DNA from: Roseovarius sp.
GTDB lineage: Bacteria; Pseudomonadota; Alphaproteobacteria; Rhodobacterales; Rhodobacteraceae
Direction: 5' to 3'
Length of the DNA: 64,000 nt
NCBI RefSeq assembly: GCF_030373445.1
Contig: NZ_JAUCYU010000014.1
Location: 62,001-126,000 of the forward strand
Below are positions 34,841 through 42,817 of the stretch, one piece after another. The notes below the pieces were generated by a model, which saw only the letters and a program-made list of their open reading frames with translations, had not been told where the DNA came from and searched no databases. Both the position numbers and the translations under genes were made by a program. The stretch's first letter is position 1. The number at the start of each line of letters is the position of its first letter.

Positions 34841-35983
34841 ATGACACAGGAAATCGTTCTCGCCAATGCCGCCGTGGTTCTGCCGGGGGAAACCGTCGCC
34901 GGATCGGTCCGGTTCCGCGGCGAGGAGATCGTGGATATCGCGACAGGTCGCGGCGTGCCCGCGGGCGCGGTGGATTGCGGTGGCGATTACGTGGCGCCGG
35001 GGCTGGTGGAGCTGCATACCGACAACCTCGAACGGCATATCCAGCCAAGGCCGATGGTCGACTGGCCGCATAACGCCGCGATCCTGGCGCATGACGCCGA
35101 GCTTGCCGGGACGGGGATCACCACGGTGTTCGACGCGATGCGGGTGGGTTCTATTCCCAACGGGCAGGGGCGGTACCTGAAATATGCCCGGCAGCTGGCG
35201 TCGGAATTGTGGACGCTGCGGGCGGAGGATGCGCTGAAGATCAGCCATTTCCTGCACCTGCGGGCGGAGGTGTGTTCGGAAACGCTGATCGAGGAGATGG
35301 CGGAGTTCGGGGCGGCCGACCGGGTGGGGCTGGTCAGCCTGATGGACCACACGCCGGGGCAGCGGCAGTTCCGCGATATCAGCAAGCTGGAGGATTACCT
35401 GAAGGGGAAGAAGGGGTTTTCCGATGCCGAGTTCGCCGAGCACGTGGCGCAGTTGAAGGCGCTGCGGGCGCAGTATGGCGACCGGCACGAGGCCGAGGCG
35501 GTGAAGGCGGCGGGGCGGTATGGGGCGGTGCTGGCGAGCCATGACGACACGACCGAGGCGCAGGTGGCGGTCTCGCATGGCTATGGCATCAGGCTGGCGG
35601 AGTTTCCCACGACGCTGGAGGCGGCAAGGGCCTGTCACGCCTGCGGGATCGCGGTGATGATGGGGGCGCCGAACCTCATTCGCGGCGGGTCGCATTCGGG
35701 GAACGTGGCGGCGCGGGAGCTGGCCGAGGCGGGGCTTCTGGATATCCTGAGTTCGGATTACGTGCCGGCCGCGTTGCTGATGGCGGCGGTGCAGCTGGGC
35801 GAGATCTGGGGCGACATGGCGCGGGGGATCGCGACGGTGACGCGGAACCCGGCGAGGGCGGTGCACCTGGAGGACCGGGGCGAGATTGCCGGGGGCCAAA
35901 GGGCGGACGTGGTAAGGTTCGCGCTGCGCGGCGGCGTGCCGGCGGTGAGGGGCGTGTGGTCGCGCGGGGTGAGGGTGGCGTGA
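34841..35983 (+). CDS. phnM: Alpha-D-ribose 1-methylphosphonate 5-triphosphate diphosphatase, paralog 2
   Basis: 380 residues of the amidohydrolase superfamily. The HxD motif is VELHTDNLERH (His59, Asp61), as in the characterised E. coli enzyme. Other landmarks are LMDHTPGQRQFRDI, LASHDDTTEAQ, GAPNLIRGGSHSGNVAA and LSSDYVPAAL. It follows the divergent 2H gene by only 47 bases and has a weak Shine-Dalgarno sequence. This is the better match to canonical PhnM; the other paralog at 25765 is a distinct subfamily. Confidence 0.93.
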   Translation: MTQEIVLANAAVVLPGETVAGSVRFRGEEIVDIATGRGVPAGAVDCGGDYVAPGLVELHTDNLERHIQPRPMVDWPHNAAILAHDAELAGTGITTVFDAMRVGSIPNGQGRYLKYARQLASELWTLRAEDALKISHFLHLRAEVCSETLIEEMAEFGAADRVGLVSLMDHTPGQRQFRDISKLEDYLKGKKGFSDAEFAEHVAQLKALRAQYGDRHEAEAVKAAGRYGAVLASHDDTTEAQVAVSHGYGIRLAEFPTTLEAARACHACGIAVMMGAPNLIRGGSHSGNVAARELAEAGLLDILSSDYVPAALLMAAVQLGEIWGDMARGIATVTRNPARAVHLEDRGEIAGGQRADVVRFALRGGVPAVRGVWSRGVRVA

Positions 35984-36045
35984 GCGGGCTTTGACTTCGT
36001 GCTTGGCGGCGCCCATAAGGCGGGCGAACGCCAAAGGAGACGCCC

Positions 36046-36741
36046 ATGCCTGCCGAGTACCTGTTCGATGCGCCCGAGCAACCCGTGGTGCCCGTGGAGG
36101 GCGAGGCGCGGGAGTTTCCCGTGCGCCGCATCTTCTGTGTCGGGCGCAACTATGCCGCCCATGCCGCCGAGATGGGCAACGAGGTCGACCGTGAGGCGCC
36201 GTTCTATTTCACCAAGTCGGCCCATGCGCTGTGCCTGTCGGGGGGCGAGATCGACTATCCGCCGGGGACCGCGGATTGCCATCACGAGATGGAGTTCGTG
36301 GTGGCGCTGGACAAGGGCGGCAGCGATGTCGCCGAGGCCGACGCGCTGGGGCTGGTCTATGGCTATGCCTGCGGGATCGACCTGACGCGGCGGGACCTGC
36401 AGGCGGCGGCGAAGGAGAAACGGCGGCCCTGGGACCTGGGCAAGGATTTCGAGAACGCGGCGATCATCGGGACGCTGACGCCGAAGGCGGCGTTCGGCGA
36501 GATCGGGGAGCAGCGGATCGCGCTCAGGAAGGATGGCGAGACGGTGCAGGAGGCGGTGCTGTCGGAGATGGTGTGGAGCGTGCCCGAGCTGATTGCGCAC
36601 CTGTCGCGGTTCTACACTCTGGCGCCAGGAGACCTGATCTATACCGGCACGCCGGCGGGGGTGGGGCCGGTACAGCCCGGGTCCGTGCTCGAGGGGGAGA
36701 TCGAGGGGCTGTCGCCGCTCCGGATCGGGATTTCGGGGTAG
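36046..36741 (+). CDS. Fumarylacetoacetate hydrolase family protein
   Basis: 231 residues, the single-domain FAH type related to fumarylpyruvate and acylpyruvate hydrolases. The metal-binding region CHHEMEFVVALD lies near residue 80. RIFCVGRNYAAHAAEMG precedes it, and LIYTGTPAGVGPVQPGS is the C-terminal substrate loop. These enzymes cleave C-C bonds of 2,4-dioxo acids. The ATG follows AAAGGAGACGCC. No aromatic-degradation genes are adjacent, so the substrate is unknown. Confidence 0.88.
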   Translation: MPAEYLFDAPEQPVVPVEGEAREFPVRRIFCVGRNYAAHAAEMGNEVDREAPFYFTKSAHALCLSGGEIDYPPGTADCHHEMEFVVALDKGGSDVAEADALGLVYGYACGIDLTRRDLQAAAKEKRRPWDLGKDFENAAIIGTLTPKAAFGEIGEQRIALRKDGETVQEAVLSEMVWSVPELIAHLSRFYTLAPGDLIYTGTPAGVGPVQPGSVLEGEIEGLSPLRIGISG

Positions 36742-36751
36742 GGTCGGGCCG

Positions 36752-37009
36752 GTGCGGCTGCGGATCGGCCGGGTCGGGTCAGCGATCCTGTCCGTGGCGT
36801 GCCTCGGGCTGTTCGTGGTGTTCGGGGCGCTGTTTCATCTGCAGTATTCCAGGTGGCGGGGCTGTTTCAACGAGCAGGGCCGGTGCTTCGACGCGGAGGC
36901 CGGGGTGGTGTACCAGGCGCAATCCGGTATCGTCTGGGGCGCGCTTGCGGTCGTGGCGCTTGGTGTGTCGGGGATGTTTTTGTGGGGGTTGGTCAGGGCT
37001 GGAAGGTAA
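36752..37009 (+). CDS. Small membrane protein of unknown function
   Basis: 85 residues with two hydrophobic helices (about 8-30 and 58-80) separated by a short loop containing RGCFNEQGRCFDAEAG, whose two cysteines could form a disulfide outside the membrane. The GTG start lies 11 bases after the FAH gene stop, suggesting cotranscription. No family recognised. Confidence 0.6.
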   Translation: MRLRIGRVGSAILSVACLGLFVVFGALFHLQYSRWRGCFNEQGRCFDAEAGVVYQAQSGIVWGALAVVALGVSGMFLWGLVRAGR

Positions 37010-37153
37010 GGTGGGTGCGGCCGGGGCGATTGGTTGAGGGGATAGGTTGGAGGGATGTCGACGTTGGAACAAGCCAGTCAGGATCGTCATGAGGGATGAT
37101 ATTTCCGAAACCTCGGCATGCTTGCATGAGAGTTTGGTCATAAGGACGTTTGC

Positions 37154-37846
37154 ATGAAGGATGTTTCCATGCGCCTGTGTTTCCTTGTCTTGTTGTTTCT
37201 GCTTCCTGCACGCGTGGTCTTGGCGGATACAGAACGCCTTCTGGGCCCTTTCGTGATTGCTCTACCGGATGATTTGCAAACCTTTCCCGGTGATGAGTAC
37301 GGATCGGATGACCTGCTTAACCTGATGTGGAAACGCGAGTTGGATCCTCAAAGGATTGCCGAACTCAGGCAAACGAGCGAGGAGGGGCAATTTGACGATC
37401 TCGAGGCGACCATTGCGTCCGGGAATACGGGGAATATCATTCTCGCTGCAGAACCTCTTCGGACGGACCTTCTGGGCATGGACGCCAAGGAGCAACACGA
37501 ACGGTACTGCGACGCGTTCCGCGAATACTGGGGTTACGGGTTCAGCAAGTTCGACCAGGGCAGGCAGATTGGCCACTGCGCATCGCCCGTGGGGGCAATG
37601 ACCTACGTGATGTGCCGATATTTCGAACGGGACCGCGTTTGCGCATCGGGCATGGATTACATTGAGTTGCTGACCACGAACAGTTTCACCGAGGGCACTT
37701 TCTGGACGGACATGGTCGATGGCCTGGCAGACCCTTCATCAGCGAGAGCTGCAGACACGGTGTTACGGAACATGGCCGCCGGTGCGGCGGTCGACAAGGT
37801 GAATGATCTGCTCCTCCGGGTCAGGCTTCGAGCCGGTTCGGAATAG
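37154..37846 (+). CDS. Secreted protein of unknown function, lower GC
   Basis: 230 residues. A signal peptide MRLCFLVLLFLLPARVVLA starts at the second possible ATG (37169). Both ATGs have an AAGGA-type site because a 15-base segment is tandemly duplicated across 37142-37171. The mature protein has five cysteines, including HERYCDAFREYW, IGHCASPVG, MCRYFERDRVCASG. No family recognised. Codon use is clearly less GC-rich than in the neighbouring phn and TRAP genes, suggesting recent acquisition together with the next gene. Confidence 0.65.
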   Translation: MKDVSMRLCFLVLLFLLPARVVLADTERLLGPFVIALPDDLQTFPGDEYGSDDLLNLMWKRELDPQRIAELRQTSEEGQFDDLEATIASGNTGNIILAAEPLRTDLLGMDAKEQHERYCDAFREYWGYGFSKFDQGRQIGHCASPVGAMTYVMCRYFERDRVCASGMDYIELLTTNSFTEGTFWTDMVDGLADPSSARAADTVLRNMAAGAAVDKVNDLLLRVRLRAGSE

Positions 37847-37942
37847 TGACGATCCCGGCCATCCTGGCGCCTGTCAATGTTGGAAATATTCACCCGATCC
37901 GATTATGAGCTGCAGTACCTTATGAAACGCCAGGCCAAGCCA

Positions 37943-38554
37943 ATGACCGAAAAGCATGTTTGTCTGATGGGGGATTCCGTTTTCGACAATGACGGGTACA
38001 TCCCGGGCGAACCCGGCGTCATCGAACAGATGCGTCGTTCGGTTCCCCAAAACTGGTCCGCATACAAGGTCGCTGTTGATGGGGACTGTATCGAGGATAT
38101 CCCCGATCAGCTGGAAAACGTGCCGACGCATGCGACAGACATCGTCGTGAGCATTGGCGGAAATGATCTCAGGAAATTCAGACATCTTCTGACGCAGGCG
38201 GCACAAGGTTCAACGCTGGAGGACCTCATTGCGGCTCCGCTCGCGGATTTTGAAATCGCGTATGGCTGGATGCTGGACACGGTAGCCGAGCGCGGCGTGC
38301 CGGTTCGCGTCTGCACCATCTACACGGCGATTCCATTCGCGGAGCCGGAAATGAGGGATCATGCCCCGTCTGCGATCGGTGCCTTCAACGCGTTGATCAT
38401 GCGCCTTGCGGAAAATCGCGGAGTGCCGGTCGTTCGGTTGGACCTGGCCTGTAGAGACGACAGTGACTTCTCGGAGATCTCTCCGATAGAACCGTCCTCG
38501 CAAGGTGGGCAGAAGATTGTCGATGCAATTCTACAGTCGCTTGGGCAGGGCTGA
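37943..38554 (+). CDS. SGNH/GDSL-type hydrolase
   Basis: 203 residues from MTEKHVCLMGDSVFDNDGYI; in-frame ATGs at 37877 and 37922 are also open and none has a clear ribosome site. Block I GDSVFDN carries the catalytic Ser, block II the Gly, and block III SIGGNDLRKF the oxyanion Asn. The usual C-terminal DxxH pair is not seen; the region reads FSEISPIEPSSQGGQKI, a variant known from some SGNH lineages. No signal peptide is obvious. Low GC, like its upstream neighbour. An esterase role is likely but the substrate is unknown. Confidence 0.75.
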   Translation: MTEKHVCLMGDSVFDNDGYIPGEPGVIEQMRRSVPQNWSAYKVAVDGDCIEDIPDQLENVPTHATDIVVSIGGNDLRKFRHLLTQAAQGSTLEDLIAAPLADFEIAYGWMLDTVAERGVPVRVCTIYTAIPFAEPEMRDHAPSAIGAFNALIMRLAENRGVPVVRLDLACRDDSDFSEISPIEPSSQGGQKIVDAILQSLGQG

Positions 38555-38798
38555 GCGTTCAATACCGCCAGCAGGATTCGCCCTATCCGCGACCCCTTCC
38601 CGCCAACACGTTTCAAAAAACATTGCAACACCACATTTCTGAAACATTTTCCCTGATGACAGTTGCAAAACGGATCAATTCAATGCCAACATCGGAGCGG
38701 CCCAAGACCCGGTGAACGGGCGGGGCGGCTTCGGCTGACGAAGGACGGCCCGCGCGGGACGCGCCGGGAGAAGCGATCTCAAGGGAGGAGACCCGAGA

Positions 38799-39836
38799 AT
38801 GACATTTGTGACGAAAGCCATGCGCACCGCACTGGCCGGCGTCGTGGCGGCCGGGATCGGCGGCGCGGCGATGGCGCAGGAGGTGACGCTGAAGATGCAC
38901 CAGTTCCTGCCGCCGCAGGCGAACGTGCCCAAGCTGATCCTGCAGCCCTGGGCCGACCGGATCATGGAAGCCTCGGACGGGCGCATCAAGATCGACCATT
39001 ACCCGGCGATGCAGCTTGGCGGCAAGCCGCCCGAGCTGGCCAGCCAGGTGACCGACGGCGTGGCCGACATCATCTGGACGGTGGCGGGCTATACCCCCGG
39101 CCGGTTCCCGCAGGCCGAGGTGTTCGAGCTGCCCTTCATGATGACCAACGCGGAGGCGACCTCGCGCGCGTTCTGGCAGTATGCCGAAGCCAACATGATG
39201 GACAGCGATTTCAGCGACATCAAGATCCTGGGCGTGTGGGTGCACGGGCCCGGCGTGATCCATTCCAGCTCGCCGGTGAACGAGATCGCCGATCTCAACG
39301 GGCTGAAGGTGCGGGGCCCGACGCGGGTGATCACCGGCATGCTGACCGACCTTGGCGCGACCGCCGTGGGCCTGCCGGTGCCGGCCATTCCCGAGGCGCT
39401 GTCGAAAGGCGTGATCGATGCCTGCGTGATCCCGTGGGAGGTGACCGCCGCGCTGAAAGTGCCGGAGCTGGTGCAGAACCACACGGTTTTCGGGGGTGAG
39501 GCGCTGTACACCACCGCGTTCATCTTCGCGATGAACAAGGACAAGTACGAAAGCCTTCCCGACGACCTGAAGGCGATCATCGACGAGCACACGGGCGAGG
39601 ATTTCTCGGCCATGGCCGGCAAGCTTCAGGCCGGGGCGGACGTGCCGTCGCGCAAGCTGGCCGAGGACATGGGCAACAACATCATCGACCTGACCCCCGA
39701 GCAGGTGGCCGAGTGGAAGGACGCCGCCAGCGGCACCGAGGCCAAGTGGATCGAAGAGATGGACGGCAAGGGCTTCGACGGGCAGGCGCTGGTCGACCAG
39801 GCCAAGTCGCTGATCGAAGAGAACACCACCGAGTGA
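38799..39836 (+). CDS. dctP: TRAP transporter substrate-binding protein (DctP family)
   Basis: 345 residues with a signal peptide (1-26, ending AAMAQ). The mature protein begins EVTLKMHQFLPPQA. The ligand arginine region LNGLKVRGPTRVITGML and the hallmark GVIDACVIPWE are visible. It captures an organic acid, likely a carboxylate, in the periplasm. AAGGGAGGAG precedes the ATG. The roughly 240 bases upstream are AT-richer and likely contain the promoter. A perfect 13-bp hairpin follows the gene before the permease genes. Confidence 0.93.
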   Translation: MTFVTKAMRTALAGVVAAGIGGAAMAQEVTLKMHQFLPPQANVPKLILQPWADRIMEASDGRIKIDHYPAMQLGGKPPELASQVTDGVADIIWTVAGYTPGRFPQAEVFELPFMMTNAEATSRAFWQYAEANMMDSDFSDIKILGVWVHGPGVIHSSSPVNEIADLNGLKVRGPTRVITGMLTDLGATAVGLPVPAIPEALSKGVIDACVIPWEVTAALKVPELVQNHTVFGGEALYTTAFIFAMNKDKYESLPDDLKAIIDEHTGEDFSAMAGKLQAGADVPSRKLAEDMGNNIIDLTPEQVAEWKDAASGTEAKWIEEMDGKGFDGQALVDQAKSLIEENTTE

Positions 39837-39846
39837 GGCTGACAGG

Positions 39847-39877
39847 GTCCGGCGCCGGGTGACCCCCGGCGCCGGAC
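39847..39877 (+). promoter_or_regulatory. Stem-loop between dctP and dctQ
   Basis: A perfect 13-bp stem, GTCCGGCGCCGGG (39847-39859) with CCCGGCGCCGGAC (39865-39877), with loop TGACC. There is no U-run. It probably protects the dctP message or limits read-through to the membrane subunits. Confidence 0.75.
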
Positions 39878-39900
39878 GTGTTTCCGGGACAGGTTCCGCA

Positions 39901-40485
39901 ATGCAAAGACTGTTCATGACCCTGGCCCGCGTGATGGCCGTTCTCGGCGGGGCGGTTCTGACGCTGGTGATCTTCGTGACCTGTTTCTCGGTCGCGGGGC
40001 GGATGCTGAACGGGTTCCTGCATGGCGGCGTGGCGCAGGGGCTGTTTCCCGAGCTGGCCGACCGGATGATCGCCGCCGGAGTTGGCCCGCTGCTGGGGGA
40101 TTTCGAGCTGGTCGAGGCCGGGGTGGCCTTTGCCATCTTCGCCTTCCTGCCGCTCTGCCAGATTACCGGGGGCCACGCGAGCGTGGATATCTTCACCTCG
40201 AGCCTGCCCAAGGCGGTGAACCGGGGCATTCAGCTTGTCATCGACTGGGTCTTTGCCGCCGTGCTGATCCTGATCGCGTGGCAGCTTTACCAGGGGATGC
40301 TGGAGAAGGTGCGCTACAACGAGACGACATTCATGCTGCAATTCCCGGTCTGGTGGGCCTATGCGGCGAGCCTGTGCGCCGCCGTGGTGGCGGCGCTGGT
40401 GGGGGTGTTCGTGGCGCTGGCGCGGCTGGGCGAGATCCTGACCGGCCGGGTGATTTTGCATGGTAACGAAGGGGCGGATGCGTGA
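39901..40485 (+). CDS. dctQ: TRAP transporter small permease (DctQ)
   Basis: 194 residues with four membrane helices (about 13-35, 65-90, 105-125 and 145-170). The DctQ motif is partly visible in the loop before helix three (GGHASVDIFTSSLPKAVNRG). It forms the membrane complex with DctM. The start at 39901 follows GGGACAGGTTCCGCA. The terminal codons overlap the dctM GTG start by four bases. Confidence 0.9.
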   Translation: MQRLFMTLARVMAVLGGAVLTLVIFVTCFSVAGRMLNGFLHGGVAQGLFPELADRMIAAGVGPLLGDFELVEAGVAFAIFAFLPLCQITGGHASVDIFTSSLPKAVNRGIQLVIDWVFAAVLILIAWQLYQGMLEKVRYNETTFMLQFPVWWAYAASLCAAVVAALVGVFVALARLGEILTGRVILHGNEGADA

Positions 40486-41984
40486 CGAGCCTCGAGATCG
40501 GACTGGCGTCGTTCCCCGTGCTGATGGGGCTGATTTTCCTGCGGGTGCCGATCGGCCTTGCGATGTTCCTTGTGGCGCTGGGCGGGCTTTATTTCGTCAC
40601 TGACGGGATGTCCGTGGCGCTGTCGCGGCTCAAGCACGAGACGTTCTCGACCTTTTCCAGCTACTCGCTGTCGATCGTGCCGATGTTCCTTCTGATGGGG
40701 CATTTCGCGACGCTGGGGGGCATGTCGGCGGCGCTGTTCAAGGCGGCGGAGGCGTTTCTGGGCCACCGCAAGGGCGGGGTGGCGATGGCGTCGGTGGGCG
40801 CGTGCGCGGGGTTCGGGGCGATCTGCGGGTCGTCGCTGGCCACGGCGGCGACGATGAGCCAGGTCGCGTTGCCGGAGCTGAAGCGGTACGGGTATTCGGG
40901 CGGGCTTTCCACGGCGACGCTGGCCGCGGGCGGCACGCTGGGCATTCTCATTCCGCCCTCGGTCATCCTTGTGATCTACGCCATTCTGACAGAGCAGAAT
41001 ATTGCCAAACTCTTTCTGTCGGCGTTCATTCCGGGGATCCTGGCCGCGGTCGGCTACATGTTGACCATCGCGATTTACGTAAGGGTTAACCCGTCGGCCG
41101 CCGGATTGCGGGAACCCATCCCGATGAGCGAGCGGTTCCGGGCATTGATGGACGTGTGGCCGGTGCTGCTGGTGTTCCTGCTGGTGGTGGGGGGCATCTA
41201 CCTTGGCTGGTTCACGCCCACGGAAGGCGCGGCGGTGGGCGCCGCGGGCACCGGGCTGATCGCGCTGCTGAACCGCGGGCTGACGCGGAAGACGCTGGTG
41301 CAGAGCTTCTATGCCACGGCGCGCAACACCGCGATGATCTTCTTCATCGTGCTGGGTGCCGCGTTCTACAACGGGTTCCTGGCGCTGACTCAGGTGCCGC
41401 AGGAGCTGTCGCAATGGGTGGTGGCGCAGGGGATGAGCCCCTGGGCGGTGCTGGCCTGCATCCTGCTGCTGTACCTGGTGTTCGGCTGTTTGATGGACAG
41501 CCTGTCGATGATCCTGCTGACGATTCCGATCTTCTTCCCGATCATCTCGGAGCTTGATTTCGGCTTTGTTTCACTGGCCGCGATGCAGGCCGACGCGGCG
41601 AAGGCGGCGCTGGCGGCGGGCGTGCCGGACGTGGCGCCGGAGATGCTGGAGGGGATACGGGCCGCGATGGCGTCGGGGGCCGAGCTGACGCGGGAGCAGA
41701 TGCAGGCGATCGGGATCAACGTGACGCCGATCATGGCGAACCGTATTGCCGCCGAGGAGGTGGCGATCTGGTTCGGGATCCTCGTGCTGATCGTGGTGGA
41801 GGTCGGGCTGATCACGCCGCCGGTGGGGATGAACCTGTTTGTCATCAACTCGATGGACCCCAAGACGCGGATGATCGACACCTACAAGGCGGTGATGCCG
41901 TTCGTGGCCTCGGACATCGTACGGGTGGTGATCCTGGTGGCGTTTCCGGGGATCACGCTGTTCCTGTTGAGGGTGCTGCATTAG
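40482..41984 (+). CDS. dctM: TRAP transporter large permease (DctM)
   Basis: 500 residues with about 12 hydrophobic segments. DctM landmarks are GLIFLRVPIGLAMF at the N-terminus, ACAGFGAICGSSLATAATM in helix three, LAAGGTLGILIPPSVILVIY and PTEGAAVGAAGTGLIA. A polar insertion at about residues 365-415 (AAMQADAAKAALAAG) is longer than in short DctM proteins. GTG start, translationally coupled to dctQ. It imports the DctP ligand with sodium. Confidence 0.93.
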   Translation: MTSLEIGLASFPVLMGLIFLRVPIGLAMFLVALGGLYFVTDGMSVALSRLKHETFSTFSSYSLSIVPMFLLMGHFATLGGMSAALFKAAEAFLGHRKGGVAMASVGACAGFGAICGSSLATAATMSQVALPELKRYGYSGGLSTATLAAGGTLGILIPPSVILVIYAILTEQNIAKLFLSAFIPGILAAVGYMLTIAIYVRVNPSAAGLREPIPMSERFRALMDVWPVLLVFLLVVGGIYLGWFTPTEGAAVGAAGTGLIALLNRGLTRKTLVQSFYATARNTAMIFFIVLGAAFYNGFLALTQVPQELSQWVVAQGMSPWAVLACILLLYLVFGCLMDSLSMILLTIPIFFPIISELDFGFVSLAAMQADAAKAALAAGVPDVAPEMLEGIRAAMASGAELTREQMQAIGINVTPIMANRIAAEEVAIWFGILVLIVVEVGLITPPVGMNLFVINSMDPKTRMIDTYKAVMPFVASDIVRVVILVAFPGITLFLLRVLH

Positions 41985-41996
41985 GGGCGTCGCGGG

Positions 41997-42018
41997 GTGG
42001 GTTGGCACCCAGCCTACG
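41997..42018. repeat. GTGGGTTGGCACCC hairpin repeat after dctM
   Basis: GTGGGTTGGCACCCAGCCTA with a short self-complementary core starts 13 bases after the dctM stop. It matches the units at 14760, 42091 and 61054. Confidence 0.7.
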
Positions 42019-42028
42019 GGGATTTGCG

Positions 42029-42072
42029 ACGTCGGCATCACGTCGGTATTTTGTCGGTATTGCGTCGGTGTT
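42029..42072 (+). repeat. Array of four 11-bp direct repeats, locus B
   Basis: ACGTCGGCATC, ACGTCGGTATT, TTGTCGGTATT, GCGTCGGTGTT in exact 11-base register. The order matches locus C at 60988-61031 almost unit by unit, and both are followed about 20 bases later by a GTGGGTTT..CACCCACC hairpin. Confidence 0.85.
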
Positions 42073-42090
42073 TTTATCGCGGGCGGTGTG

Positions 42091-42330
42091 GTGGGTTTGC
42101 ACCCACCCTACGTCGATCCGCCGGGCGAGCGCCGGTCCGTGGGGAGGCGCTGCGACGGTGGTGGATGGCATTTTATGGTGCCGGGTACTTCTTCGTCCAC
42201 GACGTCACGCGACCTCTCGAAAGCGCCTGCCCGCCGGGACGGGCCGGCGCTCGCCCGGCGCCGCGCCAAGGCGCGGCTTTGTTCCGGGCGTGTGCCACGT
42301 TCAGCCGTAGGGTGGGTGACAACCCGCCAC
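42091..42330 (-). repeat. Composite repeat element, copy 1 (carries MITE-like unit at 42120-42259)
   Basis: The outer ends are inverted copies of the GTGGGTT..CACCCACCCTAC hairpin (42091-42112, and 42306-42330 reversed). Inside lies a 140-bp unit bounded by 21-bp inverted repeats at 42120-42140 and 42239-42259 (arms begin GCCGGGCGAGCGCCGG; one mismatch). Read on the minus strand the whole block aligns with 61054-61246. The block contains no plausible gene. It lies between dctM and a convergent thioesterase gene. Confidence 0.75.
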
Positions 42331-42334
42331 AAAC

Positions 42335-42402
42335 GAGGTCCCGGCTCAGGGCCGGGACGGGGAGGGGTGTGGTGCGAGGTTCCGGCGCGGGGGCCGGGAC
42401 GG
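42335..42402. repeat. Two GAGGTCCCGG-type palindromes before the thioesterase stop
   Basis: Copies at 42335-42361 (GAGGTCCCGGCTCAGG then CCGGGAC arm) and 42376-42402 (more degenerate). They lie at the 3' side of the minus-strand thioesterase gene, as the TetR-side pair does at 20127. Confidence 0.7.
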
Positions 42403-42403
42403 G

Positions 42404-42817
42404 TCAGCCCATCGAGCGGTAGCGGAACACGCCGGTGGCGGTGGCGAGGAGGGTGCCCTCGTCGTCGGTGAGGCGGCCCTCGGCGAAATAGGTCTTGTGG
42501 CCGCCGCCGGTCATGCGGCCTTCGGCGATGAGGCGGGTGCCCTTGGCCTGGCCCACGTAATTCACCGTCAGCGACAGGGTAAGCGCGTTCTGCTTGCGGT
42601 CGGGATCGCCGGTGTAGCAGCCGGCATAGCCCATCGCCGTGTCGAGCAGGGTGGCGTGGATGCCGCCATGGGTCAGGCCCTGACGGTTGCCGAGGAAGGG
42701 CTGTATCGGCAGTTCGATTGTGGCGGCGCCGTCGGACCACGCGGTCATCTCGAGGCCGAGATGGGTTTGCAGGGGGTACGGGGCCTCGATGAGGTTCGGG
42801 TCGAGATCGTCTTTCAT
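42404..42817 (-). CDS. PaaI-type hotdog thioesterase
   Basis: 137 residues of the hotdog fold. The conserved active-site segment GLTHGGIHATLLDTAMGYA carries the HGG motif and the catalytic Asp, and SLTVNYVGQAKG is the following strand. It likely hydrolyses an acyl- or aroyl-CoA. It is last in a three-gene minus-strand operon: its start overlaps the stop of the APH-like gene by four bases. Together with an acyl-CoA ligase it could recycle CoA from a dead-end acyl-CoA. Confidence 0.85.
   Translation of the reverse strand: MKDDLDPNLIEAPYPLQTHLGLEMTAWSDGAATIELPIQPFLGNRQGLTHGGIHATLLDTAMGYAGCYTGDPDRKQNALTLSLTVNYVGQAKGTRLIAEGRMTGGGHKTYFAEGRLTDDEGTLLATATGVFRYRSMG

Noticed and set aside
42120..42259. 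Insertion sequence with transposase
   Set aside because: The unit is only about 140 bp and has no coding capacity; at most it is a non-autonomous element.
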